From assembly GCF_900090045.1 (NCBI RefSeq), contig NC_041779.1, positions 1,012,501 through 1,076,500 of the forward strand: a DNA stretch of 64,000 nt, read 5' to 3'. The DNA is from Plasmodium malariae. Taxonomy: Eukaryota > Apicomplexa > Aconoidasida > Haemosporida > Plasmodiidae. Under the pieces are notes generated by a model that worked only from the letters and a program-made list of their open reading frames with translations, had not been told where the DNA came from and did no database searches. How positions within the stretch are numbered: position 1 is the stretch's first letter; each line of letters starts with the position of its first letter. A program made the position numbers and the translations under genes. Below are positions 26,722-36,269 of this stretch, piece after piece.

Positions 26722-27756
26722 ATGGATAAAATAGATGAAAAAAATAAAAACTCCAATAATGACATAAAAAGCGAGATAAATAGCGACGTAGAAAGCGATG
26801 GCAAGGAAGTGGAAGTAAGTGAGATTTATAATAAAAGTAATTTCATTAACGGTAAAGGGGGGAGATTGGTTCGAATACTGTCCGAATTCGTTGGTGTGCA
26901 AGATGCATTACGAGATGAAGGTATATTTTTCACTGTTGTAATATTTGGGTCATCTAGATCATTAAGCAATGAAAAATATGAAGCAAGAAAAAGAAAATTT
27001 GAAAAGAAACTAAGTAAGTTCAGTGAAAAAATAACAAATAATGTTCCATTAATAGGTGAAGAAATAAAAGAATATGAAAAGGTAAAAACAGAAATGGACA
27101 AATTACAAAAATTAAGATGGACTACTGAATATTATGTAAAAATATATGATCTTTCTAAAAGATTAACATTATTTTTCGGAACAGAGGAAGGTCAAAAAGC
27201 AGTAAAAAATATATCCAATCATTTACCGAAGGTTCATAACTTTTTACCAAATATAAAAGGAGAGAAGAGTCCAAATAATTATACTGTTGCAATATGTACA
27301 GGTGGTGGACCAGGTTTTATGGAAGCAGCAAATAAAGGAAGTAGAGAAGCAAATGGAAAGTCATTAGGTTTTATGATTTCTTTACCTTTTGAAAAGGGAG
27401 CAAATCAATATGTTGATAAAAATTTATCTTTTAAATTTCATTATTTTTTCACCAGAAAATTTTGGTTAGTTTATTTATCATTAGCATTTATTATATTACC
27501 AGGAGGCTTTGGAACCCTAGATGAATTAATGGAAATTTTGACCTTAAAACAATGTAGGAAATTTAAACGAAATGTACCTATAATTCTTTTTGGAAAAGAT
27601 TTCTGGTCATCTATTCTAAATTTTAAAAAATTAGTGGATTATGGTCTTATATCTCAAGAAGATTTAGACAGCATATATTTTACTGATTCTACAGAAGAAG
27701 CTTATAACTATGTAATTAATCATTTAAAAAAAACAAGTTTGTCAGATACGGCGTAA
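26722..27756 (+). CDS. LOG-family (lysine-decarboxylase-like) Rossmann protein
   Basis: Single exon of 344 aa. The family motifs are intact: GGGPGFMEAANKGSREA (about residues 194-210) and PGGFGTLDELMEIL (about residues 259-272), the nucleotide-binding and catalytic-Glu signatures of LOG proteins. In plants and bacteria such proteins release free cytokinin from its riboside monophosphate; many are misannotated as lysine decarboxylases. The N-terminal ~150 residues contain an acidic start and a charged helical stretch (roughly residues 75-130) that makes the protein longer than a typical ~200-aa LOG. The substrate in Plasmodium cannot be inferred. The start follows a long purine-rich leader; the codon at 26722 is the first ATG of a coding-like frame. 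A 5' extension is unlikely because the upstream sequence is pure low complexity. Confidence 0.88.
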   Translation: MDKIDEKNKNSNNDIKSEINSDVESDGKEVEVSEIYNKSNFINGKGGRLVRILSEFVGVQDALRDEGIFFTVVIFGSSRSLSNEKYEARKRKFEKKLSKFSEKITNNVPLIGEEIKEYEKVKTEMDKLQKLRWTTEYYVKIYDLSKRLTLFFGTEEGQKAVKNISNHLPKVHNFLPNIKGEKSPNNYTVAICTGGGPGFMEAANKGSREANGKSLGFMISLPFEKGANQYVDKNLSFKFHYFFTRKFWLVYLSLAFIILPGGFGTLDELMEILTLKQCRKFKRNVPIILFGKDFWSSILNFKKLVDYGLISQEDLDSIYFTDSTEEAYNYVINHLKKTSLSDTA

Positions 27757-27828
27757 AATTTTGAATTATGCATCTAACAAAATAGGTGTGGTAAGCGTTA
27801 AGTAGATATGCCTATATGCATATATGTG

Positions 27829-27860
<32 letters not shown>

Positions 27861-27944
27861 CTCATTTCTTGTGATTATAATATGAACGCACAGTTCTTGC
27901 TACATATGTTCCATGCAGGACCGTATTTGCTTTTTTACTGTTCG

Positions 27945-27946
<2 letters not shown>

Positions 27947-28016
<70 letters not shown>
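27947..28016. repeat. (TA)n microsatellite, about 33 units
   Basis: An uninterrupted alternating TA tract just downstream of the LOG-family gene. A second, shorter TA run lies at about 27832-27860. Confidence 0.95.
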
Positions 28017-28018
<2 letters not shown>

Positions 28019-28294
28019 TATCTATATTAATATATGTGCATGAATGCTATAACTATGGCCTATACATGCATAGTATGTGTGATCATATAAATATGTGATA
28101 TGTAAACATTTGAGAAAGAAAAAAAAAAAAGAGCATCGTAATTTTTTCCTTTTTTTTTAATGTGTTAATATTTAAACTTTTTGTAAAAAAATTTAATAAT
28201 GTGTCCTTTTATTTCTACATTTTTTTTTTTTTTTTTTTTAATAAAAAATTCAAAAATAAAAAGTGCTTTATTACATTTTGCAGTCATTTGATAA

Positions 28295-28445
28295 CTATAT
28301 TTCGATAACACAATTTACATCATCATCAGCTAAGTCGCATATTTTGTGTATTTCAAACTTTTATTAAAAAACCTTTTTAGGTCATTTCGTTTGTTAATTT
28401 ATTATGCACAATGACATCTTTTGGATTAAGACATAGCTCGTTCAT
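28295..28445 (-). other. Candidate small minus-strand exons (unidentified)
   Basis: On the minus strand, 28357-28295 reads FEIHKICDLADDDVNCVIEI and then a stop, preceded by an AG acceptor (…AATAAAAG). Immediately upstream, 28445 begins MNELCLNPKD… in a compatible phase. The amino-acid composition is far from the low-complexity background. The implied intron would be only about 58 bases, short for Plasmodium, so the exon pairing is doubtful. Not recognised. Confidence 0.25.
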
Positions 28446-28924
28446 TTTTTCCCAACGTATATTTCACGTGTTAAGTATACACACATGTACAGTTACATAT
28501 ACATTATATATATATATACACGTTCGTGTATGCTCATTTGGTATTTTAAGAGGGGATTTTTCTCTTATGATATAACGTGACACTTGCACTTTGAATTTGT
28601 GTAGCGTGCAATGTAAATTTGTACATATGTCTGTATGCCTATCACACACATAGTTCTTCACTTTAAACAGGAAAAGGCTGAAATTGGAGTGACATAACCA
28701 AATTGAATTTCTTGGACGTTTAAAATTTTTTTTTTTAATTTTGTGTATCTTTGAAAAAAAGGAAAATAAAATGTACATAATAATCATCCTTTTTTAAAAT
28801 GGGCTAAAAGATGAAGATTTTTCAAAATGCAGCACCTGCGTCGTTGAGTGTATATAAGCATATATGTGTTTATTTTTCGTTTTTTTATAATTTTGTATTT
28901 TTTCTTTTTTTATAATTTTATTTT

Positions 28925-28929
28925 ATTTT

Positions 28930-28960
<31 letters not shown>

Positions 28961-29190
28961 GTGTTTTTGTTTTTTTGTGTTTTTGTGTTTTTGTTTTTTT
29001 GTTTTTTTGTTTTTTTGTTTTTTTTTTTAAATTCTGTATTTCTTTTTTTTACAGTTTTGTACTTTTTCTTTTTTTTACAGTTTTGTACTTTTTCTTTTTT
29101 TTACAGTTTTGTACTTTTTCTTTTTTTTACAATTTTGTACTTTTTCTCTTTTTTATAATTTTGTACTTTTTCTCTTTTTTATAATTTTGT
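28925..29190. repeat. T-rich tandem array with repeated TTTTTTACAG units
   Basis: A long poly-T is followed by GTTTTTTT repeats. Then come about five to six copies of a ~26 bp unit, TTTTGTACTTTTTCTTTTTT plus TTACAG, degenerating to TATAA at the right end. It lies upstream of RPT3. Confidence 0.9.
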
Positions 29191-29489
29191 TTTTTCTTTT
29201 CTTTGCGTTTTTAAGCGAACCTTTTGGCTTGCGGTACCACTTTTAATGCATAATTTTTTTTCTTTTTTTCGAAATCGCTGAAATGTTCACGAAAAAGTAA
29301 AAAATCATTATTGCTTTTTTCATGTTGAAGAAAAACAAAAACAAAAGCAAAAACAAAAAGAGAAACAAAAACGCATTATCGATGGTTAAATTTTTTCCAC
29401 CATAATAAAAGTAACATGAGAGTAGTTTGATACGTTATAAGAGCAAAAAGAACAAGTTAATAAAAAAAAAAAAAATAAATTAATAAAAT

Positions 29490-31060
29490 ATGATGAAAAT
29501 GGATAATATTAATAAATACCTGAAGGAGGAAGATTACTACATAAAATTGAAAATTTTGAAGAAGCAAATTGATGTTCTAAACATTCAAGTAGGCGAAAAA
29601 GGCAAAGTACGCTGGCGCATTTGTATGTGTGTATATATATATATACATATATTCGTACGTGTTATAAATATGCGCACATGTTTATGTACATTACGGAGCG
29701 AAACTTTCTTCATATGACGTCCTTTTTCCCGTTTTGAATATCCAATACGCTTATTTTTGATGTGCCCCTGTGATTTTTCCAAAATGAATTTGCACCACGT
29801 TGGAGTTAAAATGAGCCGCAGTTTTTTCATTCCAGGGGTGCATATGCATATGATACACGCATACACACGTATGTATATATAGAGTATATATAATACATGT
29901 TTACAAAATTTTTGTGTACGTATATTTGGACATAACATGTGCATGTTGCGCGCGTTCTTACCCACATGCAGGAGGAGTACATCAAAGAGGAGCATAAGAA
30001 TTTGAAGAGGGAGTTAATAAGATCGAAGAACGAAATAAAAAGAATTCAAAGTGTACCATTAATTATTGGTCAGTTTTTAGATATTATAGATAATAATTAT
30101 GGAATAGTTAGTAGTACAGCAGGTTCAAATTATTATGTTAGGATATTGTCAACATTAAATAAGGAGGACTTAAAACCGTCTGTGAGTGTAGCATTACATA
30201 GACATAGTCATTCTATAGTAAATATTTTACCATCTGAGTCAGATAGTAGTATACAGTTATTACAGGTAAGTGAAAGACCAAATGTTAAATATACGGACTT
30301 AGGAGGTTTAGATACACAAAAACAAGAAATGAGAGAAGCAGTAGAATTACCTTTAAAAAGTCCAGAATTATATGAAAAGATAGGCATTGAACCACCTATG
30401 GGTATTTTAATATATGGTCCACCAGGTACCGGTAAAACTATGCTTGTTAAAGCTGTAGCTAATGAAACACAAGTTACTTTTATAGGTGTTGTAGGTTCTG
30501 AATTTGTTCAGAAATATTTAGGAGAAGGGCCCAGAATGGTACGAGATGTATTTAGATTAGCTAGAGAAAATTCACCTTCAATTATTTTTATAGATGAAGT
30601 AGATGCAATTGCTACAAAAAGATTTGATGCACAAACTGGTGCTGATAGAGAAGTACAAAGAATATTATTAGAGTTATTAAATCAAATGGATGGGTTTGAT
30701 AAATCAACGAATGTTAAAGTTATTATGGCTACTAACAGAGCTGATACGTTAGACCCAGCTCTATTAAGACCAGGGAGATTAGATAGAAAAATTGAATTTC
30801 CCTTACCAGATAGAAAACAAAAAAGATTAATATTTCAAACTGTAATTAGTAAAATGAATGTTAGTAGTGATGTTAATATTGAAAATTTTGTTGTAAGAAG
30901 TGATAAAATTAGTGCAGCTGATATTGCTGCTATAGCTCAAGAGGCAGGGATGCAAGCCATAAGAAAAAACCGTTACATTATTACTGCTAACGATTTTGAA
31001 CAGGGATACAAGACCCATGTGAGGAAGCAGTTGAGAGATTATGAATTTTACAATATATAG
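29490..31060 (+). CDS. RPT3: 26S proteasome regulatory ATPase subunit RPT3 (6B)
   Basis: One of six AAA ATPases in the base ring of the 19S particle; it unfolds substrates and gates the 20S core. Two exons, 29490-29588 and 29972-31060, join in phase 0 to give 395 aa. The first exon encodes the start of the N-terminal coiled coil ([20 protein letters not shown]). Then follow the OB fold, Walker [16 protein letters not shown], pore loop [17 protein letters not shown], Walker [21 protein letters not shown], and the second-region-of-homology stretch [20 protein letters not shown]. The subunit assignment rests on overall similarity to RPT3 rather than to the other RPTs. The C-terminus is YEFYNI, so the usual terminal HbYX tripeptide is displaced by one residue (see findings). 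Confidence 0.93.
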
Positions 31061-31197
31061 ATAAAGAGCAGTCCGGGGAGAAAAAGGGGTACGGGGCAAC
31101 CTTAACAGGGGTATATCTGATGTTCCGGTTGAGTAAAGTGTTGTACAGTAGTATTGTATAGGTAGACGGGGATAGAATCACAACACATATTTTTTTT

Positions 31198-31322
31198 GCA
31201 TTTTTACATTTCTGCATTTTTTGCATTTTTACATTTCTGCATTTTTTGCATTTTTACATTTCTGCATTTTTCGCACTTTTACATTTCTGCATTTTTCGCA
31301 CTTTTACATTTCTGCATTTTTT
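31198..31322. repeat. 24 bp tandem repeat, about 5 copies
   Basis: Copies of GCATTTTTACATTTCTGCAT plus TTTT follow each other directly after RPT3. The last copies change TTTTTGCA to TTTTCGCA. Confidence 0.95.
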
Positions 31323-31488
31323 CGTTTTTTTATACTCCTACTTTTCGCTTTTTCCACCAACCAAAAACGTTATTAAATATGCATGAAAATTTATCTTTTT
31401 CATTCCTTTTCCTTCTTTTTCTTTCCATTTTATTCTTTTTTTTTCATTTTATAATCAACCTTGCTCATTCATAAAATGAATTGCACCC

Positions 31489-31599
31489 TTAGCGAAGCGC
31501 TCTGTGCATTTCTAATTTTTCCAGCGCCTTTCTGTTTATCACATCAGATGCGATCACTTCGACTGTTATAACTGTTCCAGTAGTTACACCGGTTGGCAT
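31489..31599 (-). other. Candidate terminal exon on minus strand (unidentified)
   Basis: The minus strand reads MPTGVTTGTVITVEVIASDV… for 36 codons, ending in an amphipathic KALEKLEMHRALR and a stop. An AG acceptor (…CATGTAATAG) lies just before the first codon, so this may be a last exon. The plus strand of the same island is also open, so strand and reality are uncertain. No partner exon could be joined with confidence. Confidence 0.25.
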
Positions 31600-32341
31600 T
31601 GCTATTACATGTATGTTGGTATAGATATACATATGTATGAGTGTGTGTATGTACGCACAAGTAACTTCTATGTATATGCGCTTACTCTCGTATGCACTAT
31701 TTAAGTCCTTGTTTATGAAAAAGGGGAAAATGCTGTGTTATTTTACCTTTATATTTTAAAAAGTCAAAAGATATAAAAAAAAATTGAAATGTAAATAAAA
31801 ACAGCAAAAATATAAATAATATAAATATAAAAAAAAAATCACTAAAAAAATTTTCTCATACTTTATCATAAAAAAGGAAGTGGAATTAACACTAAATGCG
31901 AATGTCATATGTGTCGCATTTGTATTTTATGAAAGCACAGGGGGGGATGAAAAAAAAAAAAAAATACACACATATGCACACATACATACATACATACAAA
32001 CTTACATATATATATATATTAATAAATGGTGCTTTCCCCCGTTCCGGTATATATTTTTATCTATCTCTTTTTCTATCTCCTTTTTTGTCCCTTTTCCTAC
32101 ACCAATGTAGTGGAATTAGGATACTCCACATTAGCAGCTGATGAAAACACAAAGAAAAAGATTCATATTTCCTTCCTTATAATGATCTCCTTATAAGCAA
32201 AAATGCTTCATTACTAGTGCATGCAAGTCTCACATATAGAGGCATGCATTATTAATTGAGGGGAATGTTAGTAATGGCAGTACAAATGCACGCATTACCA
32301 CAATGGTGCAATATGGCCAATACCTCCACACCGCAGTGATG

Positions 32342-33235
32342 CTAAAAATACGTAACATTCTCAAAGGGGAGGTGCGCTACAGAACCGAATTCCCTTAATA
32401 TAACGGATCCGTCGTCGTCTAAAACAAGCCAAGTAATACCACAGTTGTAGCTTGAAAACCTTAACCAAGCAAATAAGGGGAGTTGTAAAGCTCTACATAA
32501 AAAGTATCTAATAACATTACCATGACATATTACTAACTGGTATTCATCTTCATCACCTGTGGGTTGATAAAAATATGTTTCATATGCTTTATTTATTCTT
32601 TTACTATCAACCATAATTTTATTTGAATCAAATTTGGAGCTCTTTGGAATTGGGTCTGGTAAATATGGTGTTCCTTCATTTAAATTGGGATCATTTATCA
32701 ATGTAGCATTTGGAAAGTATTTACTTATTATTTGTGCTGTTTCTTTTGCTCTTATTAAATCTGAGTGATATATAACACTAATTTTTTTATTATTTAGTAT
32801 ATCTTTTAATTTTTTTCCAGTGATATCAGCTTGTTTACATCCTTGTTTAGTTAATCGTTTTGAATCTTCATCATGTCTATTTTTACGTTCATATTGTCCA
32901 TGTCGAACTAATATAATATTTTTTGCTACATGCTTTTTATCTCTTTTTCCTTCTTTTTTTTCTTTTGCTTTTTTTTCAATTAATTGTATATCAGGGTTGT
33001 ACGAATAATCATACTTATTATTCCATTTATATAGTACAAAATTTTCATATCCATATGTCAGACCTATTGATAAAGATAATGAAGCTACAGCTGTGTACAA
33101 CATGTACTTCTTTTTACCTTCTTTGATGTATTTTATTTCCACATGTTCTTTTGTATCACTGAATTTTCGTTTAAAGTAAAAATTATTTTTCAAATTTTTC
33201 GACAAATTTATTTTGTTAAAAATCCTCTGGTACAT
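32342..33235 (-). CDS. PGAM5-like mitochondrial histidine phosphatase
   Basis: Histidine-phosphatase-superfamily enzyme. PGAM5 proteins dephosphorylate Ser/Thr/His on protein substrates at mitochondrial membranes rather than acting in glycolysis. The 297-aa single exon starts with a basic, mitochondrial-type leader (residues 1-30). One membrane segment follows (about residues 45-60, LYTAVASLSLSIGLTYGY). The catalytic core begins with the RHG box ILVRHGQYER (His at about residue 112), includes SDLIRAKETA, and has the second catalytic histidine in ICHGNVIRYF. Conserved NEG (in DPNLNEGTPYLPDP) follows the PGAM5 pattern. Length and layout match metazoan PGAM5 (~290 aa). Its end faces the RPT3 end. 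Confidence 0.88.
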   Translation of the reverse strand: MYQRIFNKINLSKNLKNNFYFKRKFSDTKEHVEIKYIKEGKKKYMLYTAVASLSLSIGLTYGYENFVLYKWNNKYDYSYNPDIQLIEKKAKEKKEGKRDKKHVAKNIILVRHGQYERKNRHDEDSKRLTKQGCKQADITGKKLKDILNNKKISVIYHSDLIRAKETAQIISKYFPNATLINDPNLNEGTPYLPDPIPKSSKFDSNKIMVDSKRINKAYETYFYQPTGDEDEYQLVICHGNVIRYFLCRALQLPLFAWLRFSSYNCGITWLVLDDDGSVILREFGSVAHLPFENVTYF

Positions 33236-33904
33236 TTTGGAGGTAGGCGGTTTATCTGATCATTCGGCGGGTGGCTTCGTGATGAGTCTTAGTAGTGCGT
33301 GCACTTGGGATTTGTATATACTCTTACCCTTGCGCTGATATTTGTTCGTGCCTCTGTGCTGATATTTTTGTGTGCCCTTGTGTTTATACTTGCGTGTATA
33401 TATTTACGTATATATGCTTATGCATATACTACTAGGGCGTATTATATTTAGCGTGTTATGCCAGCAATTTTCAATATTTTTCAATAATTTTCATATTAAA
33501 TCCAATAGTGTACCTATTCAGATGATTAGTTTATCATAACTCTTTACCGTTACCTATGTGTTACAAAAGAGCGGCCCTTTTTCTCTCTTAAATTTTTTTT
33601 TTTTTTTAATTCATAGGATGTATCTTGCAGCAGATACTTTTTTAACGCTCAACTGCCAACTGTTAACTGTCAACTTCAGCTGTCAACAGTCAGTTGTCAA
33701 CTCTTAATTTTCAAAGTGAAGAGTATTTCATTCCTGTTTCGTTTCTCCTTTGCTTCTGTTTCCTTCTTGCTTTCTTCGTGTTTTATTTTTTATTTTATTA
33801 TTTTTTTTTTTTAATTAGATTTATGATTATATATATTACTCCACAATCACCCAGATAGAAATAAGTTTTTGTTTGCGTTTGTTTCAGTGATCATAAGGAA
33901 AAAT

Positions 33905-34095
33905 AAAAATATAAATAAAGATAAGAGTACGCATAAGAATAAAGATGAGCGTACGAATAAGAATAAAGATGAGCGTACGAATAAGAATAAAGATGAGCGT
34001 ACGAATAAGAATAAAGATAAGAGCACACATAAGAATAAAGATAAGAGTACGAATAAGAATAAAAATAAGAGTACGCATAAAAATAAAATAAAAAT
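33905..34095 (+). repeat. 24 bp tandem array open on the plus strand
   Basis: About eight units of AATAAGAATAAAGATGAGCG plus TACG (encoding NKNKDERT) and variants (…DKSTH, …DKSTN). The unit is a multiple of three, so the frame stays open from 33869 to a stop at 34109. A good 3' splice site (TTTGTTTGCGTTTGTTTCAG) ends just before 33890. It could be the last exon of a repeat-containing protein, but no first exon with a start and donor was found upstream. Confidence 0.6.
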
Positions 34096-34159
34096 TAGTC
34101 AAAAAAGGTAATGGGGTGTATTTGCGCTAAAATGGGCATTATGCGCACGTAAAACACAT

Positions 34160-34162
34160 AAA

Positions 34163-34222
<60 letters not shown>

Positions 34223-34364
34223 TGCATAATGCATGAGTTTAATGAAATGTTTATTTTGGGGAGTTGTGCACTCTATGTTTAGCACTGCACACAATGGGGG
34301 AATGCCTTCACACATATACATACATACATACATACATACGTATATTATATACATAAATACACAC

Positions 34365-34395
<31 letters not shown>

Positions 34396-34503
34396 CATAT
34401 AAATACATACATTATATACATATAAATACATACATATATATACATATAAATACATACATATATATACATATAAATACATATATATACATACATATAAATA
34501 CAT
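34160..34503. repeat. TA and TACATA(TAAA) microsatellites
   Basis: A (TA)n tract at about 34164-34218 is followed, after 100 bases, by TACATACATACATATATATA-type repeats and TACATATAAA repeats that run to about 34503. Confidence 0.9.
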
Positions 34504-35000
34504 ACACATGCATATGTGTACTTAATTTATCAATGGGAAAAGTGGCTGTTTTTTTTAAAAAAAAAAACTCTTTTTGCGAAATTTTAAAAAAGTAATTTAT
34601 GAACAAGTTAAAAGAGTTAATTAGTGAATAAGCACAAACATAAAAATATAAAAGATAAAAAGGAGAGAGCATTCAACATAATTTTTGCTCCATTTTTATT
34701 TTTGTAGTTGTTACGATGTATCATACATATATATATGCACATATATGTAATTCATATAAATATGTATGTAAATATGCTTGAATAGATTACACATCAATTC
34801 GTGCACCTTTAAAAGAACTGTAACGAGTGAGCTAAGTTCTTTTGGTATACTTGTAAAAAAGGTGTATAAGGGAAAGAAAATAGGGAAAAAAAAAAAAATT
34901 AAATTATGTCAAGCTAAATGGTATCATATTATATCAGTATGCACCACATTGTACCATATTAAATCATGTTGTTACAAATTGAGTCATATCAAATAAAACA

Positions 35001-35084
35001 ATGCCAAACTATTTCAATGGTGATAAAACGAGGGGAAATCAACCTTGCGCGTTAGATCTTCCGCAATTTATATGTGCGCACTGG
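35001..35084 (+). CDS. Candidate first exon of a small unidentified gene
   Basis: 28 codons starting MPNYFNGDKTRGNQPCALDL and ending …FICAHW run into a consensus donor (TGG|GTAAGT at 35085). Composition is unlike the surrounding low-complexity DNA, and the minus strand is closed here. The next exon is unclear. A phase-0 candidate at about 35156-35225 (STPWHLLFC…) has its own GTAAGG donor, and a later acceptor lies after the CTTCTCTA array at 35488. The gene would have to end before 35534, where a minus-strand gene begins. Not recognised. Confidence 0.35.
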
Positions 35085-35279
35085 GTAAGTATAAAATTGC
35101 TGAACGCTATTAGGAAGGGGGTTGTTCACGTATATACACATATATACATGCATACTCATGTGTAAGTCCACGCCTTGGCATCTTTTATTCTGTAAATTGT
35201 TGCTGCTCAATTTGCATGTCTATGTAAGGTAAATGCTGTTACAATGTTTTTTTTTTTTATCCGTTGCTCATTGTCTCAA

Positions 35280-35488
35280 TCTGTCTCTCTCTGCTTCTCT
35301 GCTTCTCTACTGCTCTGCTTCTCTACTTCTCTACTTCTCTGCTTCTCTACTGCTCTGCTTCTCTACTTCTCTACTTCTCTACTTCTCTACTTCTCTGCTT
35401 CTCTACTGCTCTGCTTCTCTGCTTCTCTACTTCTCTGCTTCTCTACTTCTCTGCTTCTCTACTTCTCTGCCCCTCTATGCCTCTCTCA
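35280..35488. repeat. CTTCTCTACT/CTTCTCTGCT pyrimidine tandem array
   Basis: About 200 bases of almost pure pyrimidine on the plus strand, built from CTTCTCTACT and CTTCTCTGCT decamers. It ends in CCTCTATGCCTCTCTCAG, a perfect-looking 3' splice site. Confidence 0.95.
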
Positions 35489-35533
35489 GACTTTATGATC
35501 TAATGCGATGGCCCCCTTTTGTAGAAACAATCA

Positions 35534-36269
35534 TCACATTACGTTGTTTTCCAAAACACCCTTCAAATCCAACTTAAAGGCACTCATAAGTATTTGGTCA
35601 AATATTTGAGTAGCCTTATCGTATGTGCAATGGTTACTCAGCATATTGTACGAGTTTAACGCTCCTGTTGAGTTAAAAACAAAATTTGTATTTTTTTTTA
35701 AATTAAAAATCATGTTAATATCTGGGTCTCCGTAATAACTTCGAAAGTATCCTTCTTTATGGAAAACGAAAGGGGTATGATGCACACTCTTTACTCTATT
35801 TGTAAATTTTCTTATCTATAATAAAATGGAAGAAAACGAAATGAATAAAGTACTCGCCATGTGACAAAGCCATAAGTGGGGTGGGGTGCGGTGATGATAA
35901 GGAAGGAAAAATGAATTGTAAACTTATTTAGTTTACTTTGCGATTATATGATGGTTCTACGCATTTACAGTGACAGTACTATGATAATACCACTACATTA
36001 TTACGATAACACTACGCATTTATAGTCAGCTTGCTATGAAGTACTTATTGGCTTACTTGGTCATCTATTATCTTGTTCGTATACTTATGTATCAAGAAAT
36101 GAAAAAAAGGTATGTAAGTCCTATGGCCTGTTTCCCAATAAATGTTATTTTGCTGTAAAAAATATGGGTGCTCATCTGAAGATGTTGACTTCAATGAGTT
36201 CTCAATCATTTTTTCATTTTGTTCTTTTTGTTTTTCATTTTTCTTTTCTAAACTTTTATATCCTCCCAT
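35534..36269 (-). CDS. Conserved Plasmodium protein of unknown function (at least 2 exons)
   Basis: The last exon, 35815-35534, reads [20 protein letters not shown]… through [16 protein letters not shown] to …[10 protein letters not shown] and stop. It joins in phase 0 to an upstream exon ending at 36057 (…[16 protein letters not shown]), which starts at or before 36269 with [20 protein letters not shown]. Sequence such as [20 protein letters not shown] is aromatic-rich and not low complexity, so the gene is real. I do not recognise it. The start is uncertain: minus-strand coding-like stretches at 36919-36775 (MYIFLRTIIRPNYRAFIMTR…) and around 36550-36595 may be earlier exons, but their phases could not be reconciled. 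As written the model is 165 aa. Confidence 0.6.

Larger units (their letters stand above)
27757..29489. other. Intergenic with microsatellites between LOG gene and RPT3
   Basis: About 1.7 kb. It contains a (TA)n block, a T-rich tandem array and, on the minus strand near 28.3-28.45 kb, short coding-like stretches (listed separately). The rest is AT-rich without signal. Confidence 0.6.
31061..32341. other. Convergent intergenic between RPT3 and PGAM5-like gene
   Basis: About 1.3 kb where two genes end toward each other. It holds a 24 bp tandem repeat, a coding-like island at 31489-31610 (separate entry), TATG microsatellites and poly-A. A second island at 32100-32200 is open in several frames on both strands but cannot be assigned. 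Confidence 0.55.
33236..35000. other. Repeat-rich gene-free interval, candidate synteny junction
   Basis: About 1.8 kb upstream of the PGAM5-like gene. It contains a cluster of short GTCAACTGTTAACTG-like direct and inverted words (33645-33715), a 24 bp coding-type tandem array (33905-34095), a (TA)n block (about 34164-34220) and TACATATAAATACATA repeats (34315-34500). No gene is convincing. Confidence 0.6.

Noticed and set aside
26574..26901. Phe-rich minus-strand ORFs upstream of and overlapping the LOG gene
   Set aside because: Reverse translation of the purine-rich leader and coding start of the LOG-family gene.
28848..29190. Phe/Cys-rich proteins (FFCFFVFLF…)
   Set aside because: Translation of GTTTTTTT and TTTTACAG arrays; not real coding sequence.
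35233..35577. SASLLLYF-type repeat proteins in three frames
   Set aside because: They are translations of the pyrimidine decamer array, open in every frame because the unit lacks stops. No start context or conserved composition.
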